From Blastobasis lacticolella (Eukaryota; Arthropoda; Insecta; Lepidoptera; Blastobasidae), in contig LR990048.1 in the NCBI GenBank assembly GCA_905147135.1, positions 15,546,563-15,610,562 on the forward strand: a DNA stretch of 64,000 nucleotides, given 5' to 3'. Shown here piece by piece: positions 20,987 through 32,962 of the stretch (its first letter is position 1; every line of letters begins with the position of its first letter). The translations under genes and the position numbers were made by a program. The notes under the pieces are model-generated. The model saw only the letters and a program-made list of their open reading frames with translations. It did no database searches and was not told where the DNA came from.

Positions 20987-22880
20987 TTCTATTTATTTTA
21001 TTTATTTATTTACTTAACCATACATTTGTAGCATTACAGTATACTTAACACTAATGCACTACAAACGTGACAACAATTTTACAAATAAAAATAGTAATAA
21101 ACTATGGCACATTTCCATGTAAAATTTAAATAATTATGAACGATCATTCATTCATCAACTCACAAAACCTCAGACACATACGTCGCACGTCTGTCCATCC
21201 ACTAGCAAATACGTCACACTCAGGTGCTGATGTCTGAAGAGCGTTCAGCATGTCCATAGCGCGAAGTAAAGGAGAATGCGCGCGAGCTACGGTTCGCGCA
21301 GCCGGAATCGCGAGGAGCCGGTTCTGACGCGCTCTTAGGATTATTCTTGGCTTAGGGGGGACAAATAAACTTACCTGTGAGACCAGAGCCGTACAGTCGG
21401 CATACCCGCGCAACGTGAGACACACCATTATAAGCAAATTAAAGTTACGCCTTACTTCCAGAGAATTGAAACCTAGCGTACCCAGCAGGTATTTAGTGGG
21501 GTATAAAAAGGGATAGTATCCATACATTTTTTTATATAGAAATCGCAGAAACGCTTTCTGGACTTTCTCCAGAAGCAAGGCATAGCTACTCTCATATGGA
21601 TGCCAAATGACAGAGACTGACTCCAGTTTACTCCGCACTAGTGCACAATAAATGAGTTTGATGGCACGGGGGTCTTTAAAATCGCGCGAGTTTCTAATTA
21701 CGAACCCCAGCCTCCTTGAGCAGTCGGATGCAAGACTCTTCATATGCTCATGGAAGTTTAGCGCGGGATCAAAAATAACGCCCAGGTCCTTAATTGTGGT
21801 GACACGATTAATTATGTTAGCGCCCAGCGTATACTGAGCTACAAAAGGACCTTTAGACCGACTAAATGACATGACATGGCACTTCGATGGATTAAAGTGT
21901 AGCTTATTATTTACACTCCATTTATACACAGCATCGATGTCCGACTGTAATGACTTACAGTCGGACATCTCAGACACCTTATGGATGAGCTTAAGGTCGT
22001 CAGCATACAACAAGCTACGAGAAGATTGGAGAGCCTGTTCCATGTCATTCACCATTATACTAAATAATAACGGACCCAAAACTGAACCCTGGCTGACCCC
22101 GGAACGTGTATGATACGTACCAGATTCATAGCAACCGTGGCGGACGTATTGTTGCCTGTCACGCAAGTAACTAGCGAATAGATTCAACAATGATGGAGAA
22201 AACCCCATAGAACATAGCTTACTCAGTAGCACATCATTATCAACCCGGTCAAAAGCTTTTTTTAAATCAAAGTAGACCACGTCTACCTGAATACCTTTGT
22301 CGAGGTGATCGGAGACGAGGTCCACCAAAGTAAGAAGGTTGGTAGTTACAGAGCGTTTAGATCTAAACCCATGCTGGGAATCGCTCAGAAAAGGCTTGAT
22401 CTGCGAGTTAATGTGTGTACACAGTATCAGCTCATACACTTTTGCCAAAGACGATAAGTTGGCAATGGGTCTATAGTTCTCAACATCCTTTAAATCGCCC
22501 GACTTGAGGATAGGTTTCACTCGGGTAGTCTTAAAATGTTGCGGGTAACATCCGGTGGAAATAGATAAGTTTAGGATGTGGTGGAGTGGGTTTATAAAAA
22601 AGTATTTACAGGCTTTAATAATGAAAGCAGGCAGGTTATCGGGGCCAACCGAGGGTTTCAATTTGTCTATGGCGGTTTCGATATCTGTAAGAGAGATACT
22701 CTTAATGTCGATGTAGTTAGCAGACGAGGTTCGCTCTGCCGTAATTACGTCTGCACTTACCAGGATTACTTCTATGAATAAAGAGCAGCAGTTCAGGGCC
22801 TTTAGAAGCCTATTCAGAGGCTCTAGTCTAGAGGACCAGAGCTTATAATGACTTGAAAGAAGTTCAACGGTTAATAAATG
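20987..22880 (-). mobile_element. 5'-truncated LINE with open reverse-transcriptase frame
   Basis: The element runs on the minus strand to a (TAAA)n tail at about 20987-21012. Endonuclease and ORF1 are missing; a stop at 22881-22883 closes the frame upstream. Confidence 0.85.
21144..22880 (-). pseudogene. LINE reverse transcriptase, N-terminally truncated
   Basis: The frame is uninterrupted for 578 codons to a stop at 21144. Motifs in order: KPSVGPDNLPAF (pre-RT), VKPILKSGD and YRPIANLSS, SDSQHGFRSKRS, VYFDLKKAFDRVD (first catalytic Asp), SGVSQGSVLGPLLF, then the catalytic LLYADDLKL. After the thumb region come LGVIFDPALNFHEHMK and VQKAFLRFLYKK, typical of Jockey-superfamily enzymes; within that I can only suggest a Daphne-like type. 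No in-frame ATG precedes the RT core at a plausible place, so this is the C-terminal part of a longer protein. The open frame suggests a young insertion. Confidence 0.85.
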
Positions 22881-22883
22881 TTA

Positions 22884-23824
22884 ACTCAGTTACTTAACAA
22901 TATATAGAGCGCCGATGATTGTATGATGGTCCAGTTGTGCATGATCCAATCTGGATCTAAGAAAATCTGTTCGAGATAACCAAGTAGCCAATCAACTGCA
23001 GTAGGTACTGCCAATTTCAACCTATTTAGATCCGAGTTCTGTCCAAGTTTTCTGTAGGTACTCCGTCAACTTAATTTGTCGTCTGGAAAGAGAACGAAGC
23101 AATTTTGTTGTTTCGTATGTAGGCAGCGCCGCCATTGGGACGCCATCTTGAATTTGATGGATCTATATTTTTTGGAACTTTTAAGCAAGGCAAGAAAGGT
23201 TAGGGCTCTCACACTTTTTATTAATAGTCACACACGAAAGTTTCACAAGTCATAAGTTATTAATGCCTAAAATCGATACACGGGAGTGAAGTCACTCACT
23301 TAATTCCGTTGCGTGTTGATTCCATAACTTATACAACTACGCGTACACTAAAGTTGTGGAATGAGTGGATCGCTATGTAACTTGGATGACAATGCATTAA
23401 TATAGTACCATGGAGCTGGTTTGGTGATGGAGTCGGAGATGTTTGTAGGAACTAATGAACGCTACTGCATCTTGATTGGGTTATTCCTAAATGGTCTTCA
23501 TGAGTACCCCAACGATATTCAATAAAAAAAGAGTGGTCGTTTGTCTCTCTTAATTAAAGTAAAAACGAAACATTCAGATTTCGGTATTGATACGTCAAAA
23601 TACATTCTGAAAAATCCGCATTTTATAACGGATTCAATTTTAAATCCCTGGAAATAACTGGCACGCAAATCCGCTACTGCCAGCGCTGCGTCAATCCCGC
23701 GCGTGAAATACTCTGTGAAACGGAACGATTTGCGGTTTCAACCGCCTGTTCCTTGTCCTAGAATTTATTGCAACGCCACACGGTACCCGTATATGATTGT
23801 CGCTGTGTATTCGTTAGTTTCTCT
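22884..23824. other. Nothing recognised
   Basis: No supported feature. Confidence 0.4.
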
Positions 23825-23975
23825 ATAACCCCGACGAAAAAACACCCGGTTTTTGACGTGTGTATCTGTGTGTCTGTCTGTGGCATCGAAAGTCCCGAAC
23901 GGGTGGACCGATTTGGATGCAGTTTTCTCTATTTGAAAGCCAATTTAATAGAGATTTTTTATAAATAACCTTGGG
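23825..23975 (+). repeat. Dispersed repeat of the 2026/2387 family
   Basis: ccccgacgaaaaaacacccg, gtgtgtatctgtgtgtctgt, cccgaacgggtggaccgatt and gaaagccaatttaatagaga. The best preserved of the three copies. Confidence 0.6.
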
Positions 23976-25994
23976 TCCGGGGTTCTACTTCTTCTTTTCG
24001 AAAGTCGCTTTTGTTATGGAGCGGTTTTGCCCGTGAACATGACATAAACATATCATAAGAAATATAGCCGGTAAAATATAAAGAGATTCCATCTTTTCTT
24101 ATACGTCTACTTACGTTATCATCAAATAAGACCGTTATTAGGTATGAGAGATTCGTAAAATGTTTTCAATAAAAGAAGGCACGTGCTGTTTACATCTCTG
24201 CCATGTGTTTTCTAAGAATTTTGAATTTCAGATCCGTGACTGATATTATGGTATATTCTATGCGTACACTTTTGCAAGAAAAAGGACTCTTCGATATTTG
24301 TGTGCCGGTTTTTAGCACACAGATAGCACATTTCCCGGCCATGCTTTGCTGCGGCTTATGCGGTCTTAGAAAATACTTTTTTACATATAACTTTTATATA
24401 AAATTACCTCTTTCACATCCCCCAAAGCTTAAACTTCCAAAAATACATTTTTAGCGAGTTACGTCTTAAATAAACCTTTTCAAAAAAGTAGGCCCACAAT
24501 CCCTAATGTTATACGATATGTCGTGAGGAGGATTTTTTATCGGCGGCAAGTCTTGAATTGCTAAACATTAAAAAACAGTGCAGTGTTCCGTAGTTGTCTA
24601 TCATAATATGCGTACAAAAGCGAGCTTTCTGATACTATAAACACATTATGAAGACCAATGTGGCTTATTGGCTTTAGACCACTAATGTTTAAATATCTAC
24701 CTTAAACCACGGTAATACCCTTGTAGTTTGGCCTTCCCTCTAGCATACTTCCCATAGTTAGTACATATAAATCTGTACGCTAGTGTAAGTTGATGCATTC
24801 ATTAAAGATATTATATTCCATCAGATTTCGTATCATTTCGCCACACATCGTACTCTAGTACCGATACCCTAGTAAAATAACACCGATAGTTTTTAAATTG
24901 GCACTCCGAAAAATTTCCATTTGTCATATGTCTAATAACATGGTCTTCGCTTCCACTTGTTCGTGTTCCTAGGTTTACTTCGGAACCCTAAAAATTGGTT
25001 TCGCTTTGCTAAGTAAAGATCCTTCGATTGACTTGACCGAAACTGTTGCATTATTTAAAGTACGTTTCAGTCAGAGCACGACAACAACGGTAAAAATTAT
25101 CCACAGAAATCTGAATAAATTATTCATGTAATGTATTACCCGCACATACCTATGTTTTTTTTCAATTAAAAGAGCTTTAGGTCAATTATAATGATAACAT
25201 CAGGGAAGGTAATAGTGCTTTCATCCATTAGAAGGTTCCTATTATTATTGTAATAATAGCAAGCAAGCAATTAATTCTAGAAAATATACAAAACCTGCCG
25301 GGATTGGTTCGAATTGATTTTTTATTGTTTTCTTTTATTGCAGACATTAACTCTAATGCCGTTGATATAAGGTTCGTTTAACGTCGCAGCAATTACCTAT
25401 TTCACAATACTGCGACGTAAACATCGCAGTTTAGAGTGGAATGTGGAATATATTCGTTATATTTCCTACTTGAAAAGGTCGTAGGGAGACGGATGAAAGA
25501 GACGAAAAGTTGATTGGTTTCGAAGGCGTGAGATGAGACATGTGTACGTAGATGAATGAAAATGAAAGAATGAAAGATAAATGAACGATGATCCGGCTAT
25601 GCCTATACACTGCACAAAATCTTAACCACTCACTTTTAATACACTGTGTGTAATGGGGCCATTTTCTCAGAGGTGACTCTGCCACAAAACTCCGTGAACT
25701 CTATCCAGGGTTCAATAAAACTTGCTTAGCAAATCCGTTGCGTTGTTTAGAAGAACAAAATAGATAAGCCATTTTCTTCTCCCTTCTTTCTCCTGTTATT
25801 TTGGGTCCGCCCTACTGTCCTGAGGCGCCAGGAAGCTCAGTCTAGGGTTATCTAGGTATTTATGCTGACCCCGCACCATATCCTTGGCAACGGTTGTCCA
25901 CCACGTAGCCAGAGCGGAAAACTAAACAGATAAGCCTACAGATTTTATTTTATGTATCAAAGGCAACACTAGTCAGGAATCGCTACATTATATT
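23976..25994. other. Long AT-rich stretch, nothing recognised
   Basis: Both strands were read; open frames are short, without motifs or splice context. Confidence 0.4.
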
Positions 25995-26130
25995 ACTAGT
26001 GGACCCGGCGCGACTTCGTTCGCGTACACCTACTTTACCTACGCTCTTTTTCTTGCTTATAAACCTTCCTCTTGAATATATATTGTTGAAAACCGCATTA
26101 AAATCCGTGTATCTTTTAAACTAGGAATAG
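25995..26130 (-). mobile_element. Helitron-like 3' end
   Basis: On the plus strand ACTAGtggacccggcgcgac then ttcgttcgcgtac is the reverse complement of the end at 17980-18024, including the hairpin. Extends rightward to about 26130. Confidence 0.65.
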
Positions 26131-26140
26131 AATATACGTT

Positions 26141-26358
26141 TTTTTTTTATGTCATACGGTAGGCAAACATGCAAGCGGGCCACCTGATGGAAAGTGGTCA
26201 CCACTGCCTATAGACATTAGCAATACCAAGAGTATCGCTAATGCGCTGCCCACCTCTATTACACGTTGCTCTGGCAGCAAAAAGGAAAATGCCTCTCCAC
26301 TGCCAAAGCCACGGTTCCCCAAATCCCCACCCCATGGAGCACTGGAAACCTTACTTAC
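26141..26358 (-). repeat. Retroelement 3' end (gcgggccacctgatgg family)
   Basis: T run then atgtcatacggtaggcaaac, cgggccacctgatggaaagt, and ccacggttccccaaatcccc. Same subfamily as 34443-34783 on the other strand and 39150-39287; related to the Jockey LINE 3' end but with its own 5' part. Confidence 0.7.
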
Positions 26359-26856
26359 CTCTACATACTTATTATATTACTAGAAACGATCAATAAAGGG
26401 CTAATGTTTATTGGTGACAACTTATTTAGGTACTAACATTAGTAAACCAATATTTTAGGGTTTCTCCACATTAATCTTCAATCTTTACGACCTCACCAGC
26501 ACACCTTTTAACCTTAGTATAAGAGTTCCCAGTAATAAAACAGCCCACAATAAAGTGAAGGAAGTAAGGAGCTTTACCATAATTGAGGTATTCTGACGTA
26601 TAAGTCGTATAAATTTGAGAGAGCACTCGTCTCTTTGTTGTTATGGGTTCGTGAATGACTACAACTTCTTTGCGGATATTAAAGTTTATGTGCGGGTATA
26701 CAGCGCACATGCGATGCTTATTGTTCTCGTGATGTTTACAGCGGTATATTCCATTGGTTTTGCGTCAATAAGTAAAAGTTGTAAGTTGTTACTATGCAAA
26801 TATGCAACCAGCAGCACCTAGCGGCGTAATGCCTGTAGGTAGTCCAATTTTATATA

Positions 26857-27000
26857 AGAACTAGCCAGGCATGACCGCCATCTCACCTGATGGTACCTAG
26901 ATGGAGCATGCCTGTCTAAGAACAGCCTATTCATTCTAGCTTTGAATGTTTGAAGATTATAAAGATCGGGAAACACACTCGCATAGGTTGAGCCAAAGCG
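26857..27000 (-). pseudogene. CR1/Zenon LINE C-terminal fragment
   Basis: On the plus strand gccaggcatgaccgccatct, agatggagcatgcctgtcta and agaacagcctattcattcta: the reverse complement of the Zenon end at 32385. Confidence 0.65.
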
Positions 27001-27405
27001 GTTTGTGCGGAGAGCTGGAAGATCTACGACGTAAGGTTCAAACGCGAATATACTGGTGGATGCCCCTAATGAACGCTATTGAGCCCTGTCTGTCGCATCC
27101 AGCCTGTATTTCCACCACTCCACCTATCCGGAAGACGCAACGAAATCAGCTCTGAACGTCTGAATTAATTCAACGCTTCTTTTGTTACAGATACCGAGGT
27201 CTGAGTGAAAAGTGAAGCTTTGAAAGTACAGTTTTAGTTAAAGTCATAGTAATAAATAGTTCAAGTAGAATCTGTGTCGGGTACGTCGTGTGTGCGTTGA
27301 TTCGTTTGTTATTACCAAATAAATGTGCGTAAGCGTGCGGGTGCGTGCGATCTGAACGTAGCCAACACGCGTACAGCGACCAAGCAGCGATGGCTAGGCC
27401 TGAGG

Positions 27406-27554
27406 ATGTGCGATGAGGCAAGTGAGGAGGAGGGCATGGATGAGCCTAGCCCAGCCAAGCGGCCCTCAGTGCTCACCATCGACCGGGCCGCTTTCCTCCT
27501 ACTGAGGGTCAAGCGGGCCTTCAAGAAGAAGAGGCAGCAGCGGAAAGAGAAGCA
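27406..27554 (+). CDS. Putative first coding exon, unidentified protein
   Basis: ATG at 27406 (context aggATGtgc) opens 49 codons starting MCDEASEEEGMDEPSPAKRP, then SVLTIDRAAFLLLRVKRAFK and a strongly basic KKKRQQRKEK. The exon ends ...aagca with donor GTGAGT at 27555; without splicing the frame would stop three bases later, which favours a real donor. The acidic start, Ser-Pro/Lys-Arg stretch and basic end look like a regulatory N-terminal tail. The donor leaves two bases (phase 2), which fits the acceptor of the exon at 47032. I do not recognise the protein. An upstream in-frame extension lacks ATG. Confidence 0.6.
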
Positions 27555-28965
27555 GTGAGTACTTGCTGTTTTCTTATAAGGTTTAATTTTTCTTATTGAT
27601 CGTCATACATGATGGACTTTGGCCAAAGTAACACTCGATCCCCGACATAATGAAAGTGCGACACCACTGTGCGACCGCACGCCGACGACTCGTCGATGGC
27701 AGCAGTCGGCGAGCGTACATAGTCGCCGAGAAATGTCAACAGCTACTGTTGACAACGAGCGATGTATGACCTCTTGTCTTTTTTGGGACTTGGAATATTA
27801 TCTAACCTTAAAAATATATCAAATAATTCTTTAATAGTCCGAAGTATGTTGTTTTCTATCATGTAACGAGAGGCTTCCAATCACCTTGCTGACTTGTTCG
27901 CAATTTAGTGTGTATCGCACTTTCATGATTGGCTCTTTGAATGCGGTGTAATAAATTCCACAAGCATGAATAATGTGATGACCTACAAAGTTACTCGTGG
28001 TAAGTGTACTTATACTAGGTAGGTACATAAACATAACTATTAAAGTCATATTTTTACATTGCGAGGGTATCTTCGATAACCTCCGAGGGTAATTTCTCAC
28101 AAAAACTGCGATATGCTGATGAGGGTAGTTTGAAATTCGGCTCACGGACTCAGTTTACGCGGCCCACGTAGCGGTAGCAGTGCTTGCAATGGAACCGTTC
28201 TGTGAACACAACGAGTAATTCAACATTCGTTGGTAGCTTACTAAGCCAAATGGCATTGTGGAATAGCAAATTAAGGAGATTCATGAGTTAGGATTCAGAT
28301 CAAGAAGATTGTTGCTTGCATGTAGGTAAAATGTTCGCAATCCTAGTCTTGTAAATAAAATAAAATAGTGTACACTTACGCGCGCTCAAGTGTGCCACTA
28401 AAGACGTTGTCAAGTTATTGCTAGAGGGCCCCACAATAGGTTTTCTATTATCCTTCGCGGCGTCTTCATTGGGCCGGTATCATAATAAATAGCATCACAC
28501 CTATGACTTTTATTTTTGGTAAATAAAATGCTGCTTTGTCTATAATCTGTCCAAACTGACTTGTCCTATTTGGTTCAGGTATTTAAATGGATAATGTGCA
28601 GCAGTATTAGTTGAAATTCACATTCTATGTATTTCTTGTATAATTCAAGACATTTATACACAATATACGTAGCGTGATTGATACGGCAAGTCGTGATTTT
28701 GGGCATTGTTTGTTCACCAAATAAGACAAGTCAGAAAAATCGGATCATAATAGCTTTGTTGTTGATAAAGCGATAAATCGGTAATCCTTACGTCGCCCGC
28801 TTGTAAGAGCGGACGGTCTTACCAATCGTCCAACACAGCATCTGAACGTCAATTATACATCATACATCATACAGCAGCTACCAATACATTATGTATAGGT
28901 ATAGATATTTTAGGGTACGTAATAAATGAAACAATGATATTAACTATAATCATTTAGTAAGCAAA
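27555..28965. other. Intronic or intergenic, nothing recognised
   Basis: Start of a possible 19.5-kb intron (see 47032-47180). No repeat or exon was identified here. Confidence 0.4.
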
Positions 28966-28971
28966 TTTATT
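28966..28971 (-). terminator. Polyadenylation signal AATAAA
   Basis: Minus-strand AATAAA only 7 nt beyond the stop codon of the 28979-29856 gene. Close but usable; in AT-rich DNA a chance match is possible. Confidence 0.4.
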
Positions 28972-28978
28972 AGTTGAA

Positions 28979-29856
28979 TTATAGAGAATTTTGATTGTTG
29001 ATAACCGTTTTTGTGGTTTCCTCTCCATCAAAAGTGGTTGTCTTATCTGTCGCCTCCTCATCTTTCTTAGCAATATTTAGAGGGGGTCGGTATTGGTACG
29101 ATTTGAATTCATTCTTTAGTTCCCCACCAACGGGTACGATGTCAGGCTTCTTAATTACACTATTTTTCTTTCCGGCCGGTTTTGCTAAAACGTTGTCGAA
29201 GGGAGACTTGTCATTCTTTTTGGGGAAGAAGAATATTTCTATAGCTTTCGGTTTGATTGCCTGGACGGGCAGATGCTGTTTGTTTGGTAATAAAGTGTCA
29301 AAAATAGACGGGAGAATAGGCAATGCGCCCGTCTGTATTATGTTTGGTTCCCCGTGAGACTGTTTTGGGGAGAACTCGAAGAAAACTGTATCTTCTTGGA
29401 CGTGCTCGTGGGAATCGCAGCAAGTAATGGAGCTCGTTGGCTCTTTGTTAGAGAACAAATCGTTGCTCATGAGGATTTTGTTGAGGAGCTCTGATGGATT
29501 GTTGAAGACGTTGCTTCGGAGATTCTTAATACCCGAGCACAGGCACGGTTCCTCTGCTGGCTCAGACTTAGTGAAAAAGAACGAATTTGTTGGCAAATTT
29601 GAGCCATCAGATTTCGCTTCAGATGCTGCCACCGGGAAATCTGGAAGGTAATAAATGAGGTGAACGTGATGTAAACTGCTAATTTGAAGAATTTAAGGGC
29701 TTTACCTGGAAGTTTCGTGTTGAAATGGAAAGAGATATCCATTTTTCCTAGGTTAACGAGAGAGCTGCTAATGGCTGGTAGTGACTTGAAATTCTTGACA
29801 TTGTCGCGCGCCCACGCCACCGCCACCCAGGCGAATACGGGAAACAGCTTCAACAT
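28979..29856 (-). CDS. Predicted secreted protein, two exons, 270 aa
   Basis: Exon 1 is 29856-29706 and exon 2 is 29640-28979. The 65-bp intron (29705-29641) has GTAAAG at its 5' end and TTCCAG at its 3' end, and the split codon becomes GAT. The N-terminus MLKLFPVFAWVAVAWARDNV is a good signal peptide, with cleavage likely near AWA. The mature part is hydrophilic, Lys/Asn/Ser/Pro-rich and probably disordered. It has four cysteines in two close pairs (CLC and TCC) and repeated FFF-containing motifs (NSFFFTKSEP, EIFFFPKKND). A tttaatttagcag acceptor just before the ATG hints at an untranslated first exon upstream. It is transcribed away from 30949. No family was recognised. Confidence 0.72.
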
Positions 29857-30860
29857 GATCTGCTAAATTAAAAGTTACATTTGCAAGATAATCTATTATA
29901 AGAGTTTATCATTTGATAATAGCACTTTCAAAGAAAGCCATTAGGTACATCCTAATAAAGCAATATTAGAGATACACATCGATACAGTACGCAATCAAAA
30001 CATTCTCCAAACGATACATTCGGTACTTACAGTAATTAGAAAGGTGAAGTCAAAATTGTTTTGAAACTCACCAATTCACAGCGATAATACAAGCTGTAAT
30101 AAAAGTTTCGAATGAAATTCTCAGCAAATCAAATTCAGACCATTACGAAACTTCGATTTCATCTTTTATTGGATTACTATTTTATGATCACGCTTGCGAA
30201 ATGTAAATTGGGCACAAATTTTGTCCGTGGCAAGAATTTGTATCGGATTTTTCTCGATGTGATGTTGTTTTAGGGACCTATTCAAATTCTGAACCGCTTC
30301 AATACTGAAATGAACGTTCAACTCGAATTTTTAGGTACCAATAAAAGGCTCTACGTATATATATTTACACGTGTTTTTACACAATCAAGAAAATGACAAA
30401 TATAACCCACCTAAATTCTACCCTGCCCGAATTGTGGTACATAAAATATAGATTTATCATCTTATCATCATAACGCTAAGAATAGAATCTATAAAATTCA
30501 ATAAAAGGTTCGTTTGCGACGACCAAAAATTCGTGTAAGATATCAAAGTTGCCACTCGTACCCGCGAGCATCGGCTGCCGAGATTCAGACAGTCAATGAC
30601 TTCTGTCTGACGCAGAGAACAGAGCGACCCTACATTGTATGATAATGTTGATACCGATTTATCGCTTCGCATATGAAGCAACGAGCGAGCCTGGGTTTAC
30701 TGGCTGAACACATGCATATTCCAATTTTGCCTCGGGCCATTTACGATTTTACTGCAACTGTGAAGTGTCGTTGCAATTTCCTATTTTCGTTTGAATGCTT
30801 TTCGCGTTCTGCACTTGGGCATGCGTGTGAGCCATAAATCGGGGCTAAATTGTATTTATT

Positions 30861-30866
30861 TATAAG
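30861..30866 (+). promoter_or_regulatory. Possible TATA box for the 30949 gene
   Basis: TATAAG in tttattTATAAGcgtc lies 83-88 bp before the start ATG. The spacing would allow a transcription start near 30890 and a short leader. No clear initiator was found. Confidence 0.35.
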
Positions 30867-30948
30867 CGTCGATTGCTGGTGCGATCGTAAAGCTGTTGAT
30901 ATGTTGCCGTTCTTATTGGCTTTGGGCAGCTGATGGTTGCGCGCACCG

Positions 30949-32924
30949 ATGGCACTTACGTATTTGGCGCTGTCGATAGTGGTAAAACATTTTATATTTT
31001 ATGTTTGCAACCGCGTTTTGTTGTTTGAGGATTTCCATTGCGAATAGTCCATACTTTTTGTTTTATCATTGATTTTGTGTGATGAGATAATGTTTCATTT
31101 TAATAATGTGTATGCGTTTTCGTAGATATCAAGTACTGTTTTCATTTATGTTGATTCTGGAGCACTACCTGTAGATGATAAGATTATCGATGATGCATTT
31201 TTGGAGAAAAAGGAAGTTTTATTGGACATGGTATAATTAATATGCATTAAAATAATTGTCTTTGACAAATTGAGTTGCGATAAATCTTACATTTAGATAT
31301 AAAACTATTATTTATATCACATTTTCAGCTAGAGTCGAAATTGAAAGAAGTCAAGGACAGGAAGAAGAAATTAAGGAATGCAGTAGGAGATAACATGCTT
31401 CCACCAGTACCAGATAGTGGTGGTGGAACGCCTAAATGTGAAAATCTACCTCGTAATATCTATTTAAAATTAAAGTCAATGGGACTATCAGGTGTTGGGG
31501 AAACCGACGTTTCTCTTAGAACCGGACAATCTGGTAAATACTGCTTTATATCTATTTATTAATCAAATAAGAGGGTAGGGCATAGAAGGATACCCCTTAC
31601 GTAATATAGCAGGCAAACAATATTATTTCAAATAGTTTTGCGTTCCTGTGTGTGGGTAAGGTCTCCAATGCTCCATACGAATCCGTGGCTTTGGTTGTGG
31701 AACGGTCTTTACCTATTTGCTTAAGGAGCAACGTGTCCCGGATTTTAGAAGCGGTCAACGTATTGGGGATACGTCGCGTTACGAATGCCCATAGGCAGCA
31801 GTAACTACTTTGCATCAAGAAATGCCTTTAGATCCTTGCTTATTAGAAAGTAAATGTGTAGAGGCAGGAGTAGCTCTTGTAATCAAGATTGTTTTAAATG
31901 TTTTACCTAATGATAAAACATTTAAAATACAGAACTGCGGGTAAGTTCTCATTGTAAGAGCTACTTATTTTCATAAGTCATATCCATGCAGCTGCACGAG
32001 CTATCACCATTTCTCCACAACGGAACTAAATGATCCAAAGGTAGATGGAACTAACTTTCACATTAGCCAACTTGTCTCACACCCGTCAAATAATTTAATT
32101 TTGTCTTAATAATGATTATATTTAACTTTTTCTCTCATACAGGCAATGGAACGCTAAAATTGGAGGGTACAGGCATATCAAACGTTGGCAAAGTACATAT
32201 AGAACTAACAGGTGGTTTTGACGATAATATCTACATTCCTGGCTTGAGTAATTTGTTTGTTGGTAAGAATTTTAATGATAATAAATTATAGTTAGATGCA
32301 GTAATGACTAAGTACAATACATAGTTACATTTATTTATATAATTTAGCTTATAATATGTTCATCAAGTCCGTTTGCTAGAGATTTGCAAGGCTTGAGTGA
32401 ATAGGCTGTTCCTAGACAGGCATGCTCCATCTTCGGCCACATTGTCACTTACCACCAGGTGAAATGGCGGTCAAATGCCTATAATAGCTAGACCAGAAAA
32501 AAAAATTAGTTTAAATCTAAACCATTTGTAGATTGAGAATACGTTACACGAATAATAATAATTATTTAATATTAGGTACCGTTAGGTTTAAATAGCAGGT
32601 ACATTTATTTTTCAAGTACTTTAAACAAAACTCATAATCTTTCAAGCGAACTGCAACGGAAGAGCCACCGAATCTCCTATTGGAGTTTATCCAATAATTG
32701 TTGGAGGAGTGAACTCGGCCCCTGTCGCCCTCAGGGGAGGGGAGCATGATGTATCTGCTCCAAAATCAAATGCAGCCGATACCCCAACCACTACGCCGCA
32801 AGGGAATGCTACTGTCATTGCACCGCTAAATGTTACCCATGCTGAAAGATCAGACAATGCAACCAAAACAAATATTAGCCCAACTCCATTGAGTACCAAT
32901 GCATCAAGCACTAAACATACGTAA
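30949..32924 (+). CDS. Predicted secreted glycoprotein, five exons, 246 aa
   Basis: Exons: 30949-30981, 31126-31230, 31329-31533, 32143-32262, 32647-32924 (stop TAA at 32922). All introns are GT-AG with matching phases (0, 0, 1, 1), giving 741 nt in frame. Exons 1-2 encode the signal peptide MALTYLALSIVISSTVFIYV. A charged helix follows (FLEKKEVLLDMLESKLKEVK), then two similar segments, KLKSMGLSGVGETDVSLRTG and KLEGTGISNVGKVHIELTGG, spanning the exon 3/4 junction. Two cysteines (PKCEN, ANCNG) could form one disulfide. The Thr/Ser/Asn-rich tail carries sequons NATV, NVTH, NATK, NISP and NASS, with another (NGT) in exon 4. It points away from the 28979-29856 gene with 1.1 kb between starts. Family not recognised. 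Confidence 0.78.
31572..31830 (+). repeat. Diverged retroelement 3' end in an intron
   Basis: tagggcatagaaggatacc, ggtaaggtctccaatgctcc, ccgtggctttggttgtgg and gcccataggcagcagtaact follow the word order of 34443-34783. It lies in the third intron (31534-32142) of the 30949 gene. Confidence 0.5.
32385..32497 (+). pseudogene. CR1/Zenon LINE C-terminus in an intron
   Basis: Encodes, with one stop, AVPRQACSIFGHIVTYHQVK and WRSNAYNS, the Zenon C-terminal signature. It lies within the fourth intron (32263-32646) of the 30949 gene. Confidence 0.7.
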
Positions 32925-32956
32925 AAATATTTTCGTATGACCTACCTTTGCAGAAA

Positions 32957-32962
32957 AATAAA
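32957..32962 (+). terminator. Polyadenylation signal AATAAA
   Basis: AATAAA 33 nt after the stop codon of the 30949 gene, followed by a T-rich stretch. Confidence 0.65.

Noticed and set aside
24203..24454. 83-codon plus-strand frame
   Set aside because: No motif, splice context or composition bias distinguishing it from chance in AT-rich DNA.
30795..30824. Alternative first exon (MLFAFCTWAC) for the 30949 gene
   Set aside because: Phase is compatible, but its GTGTGAG donor is weaker, it lies upstream of the TATA-like box, and the 30949-30981 exon gives a better signal peptide with donor GTAAAA.
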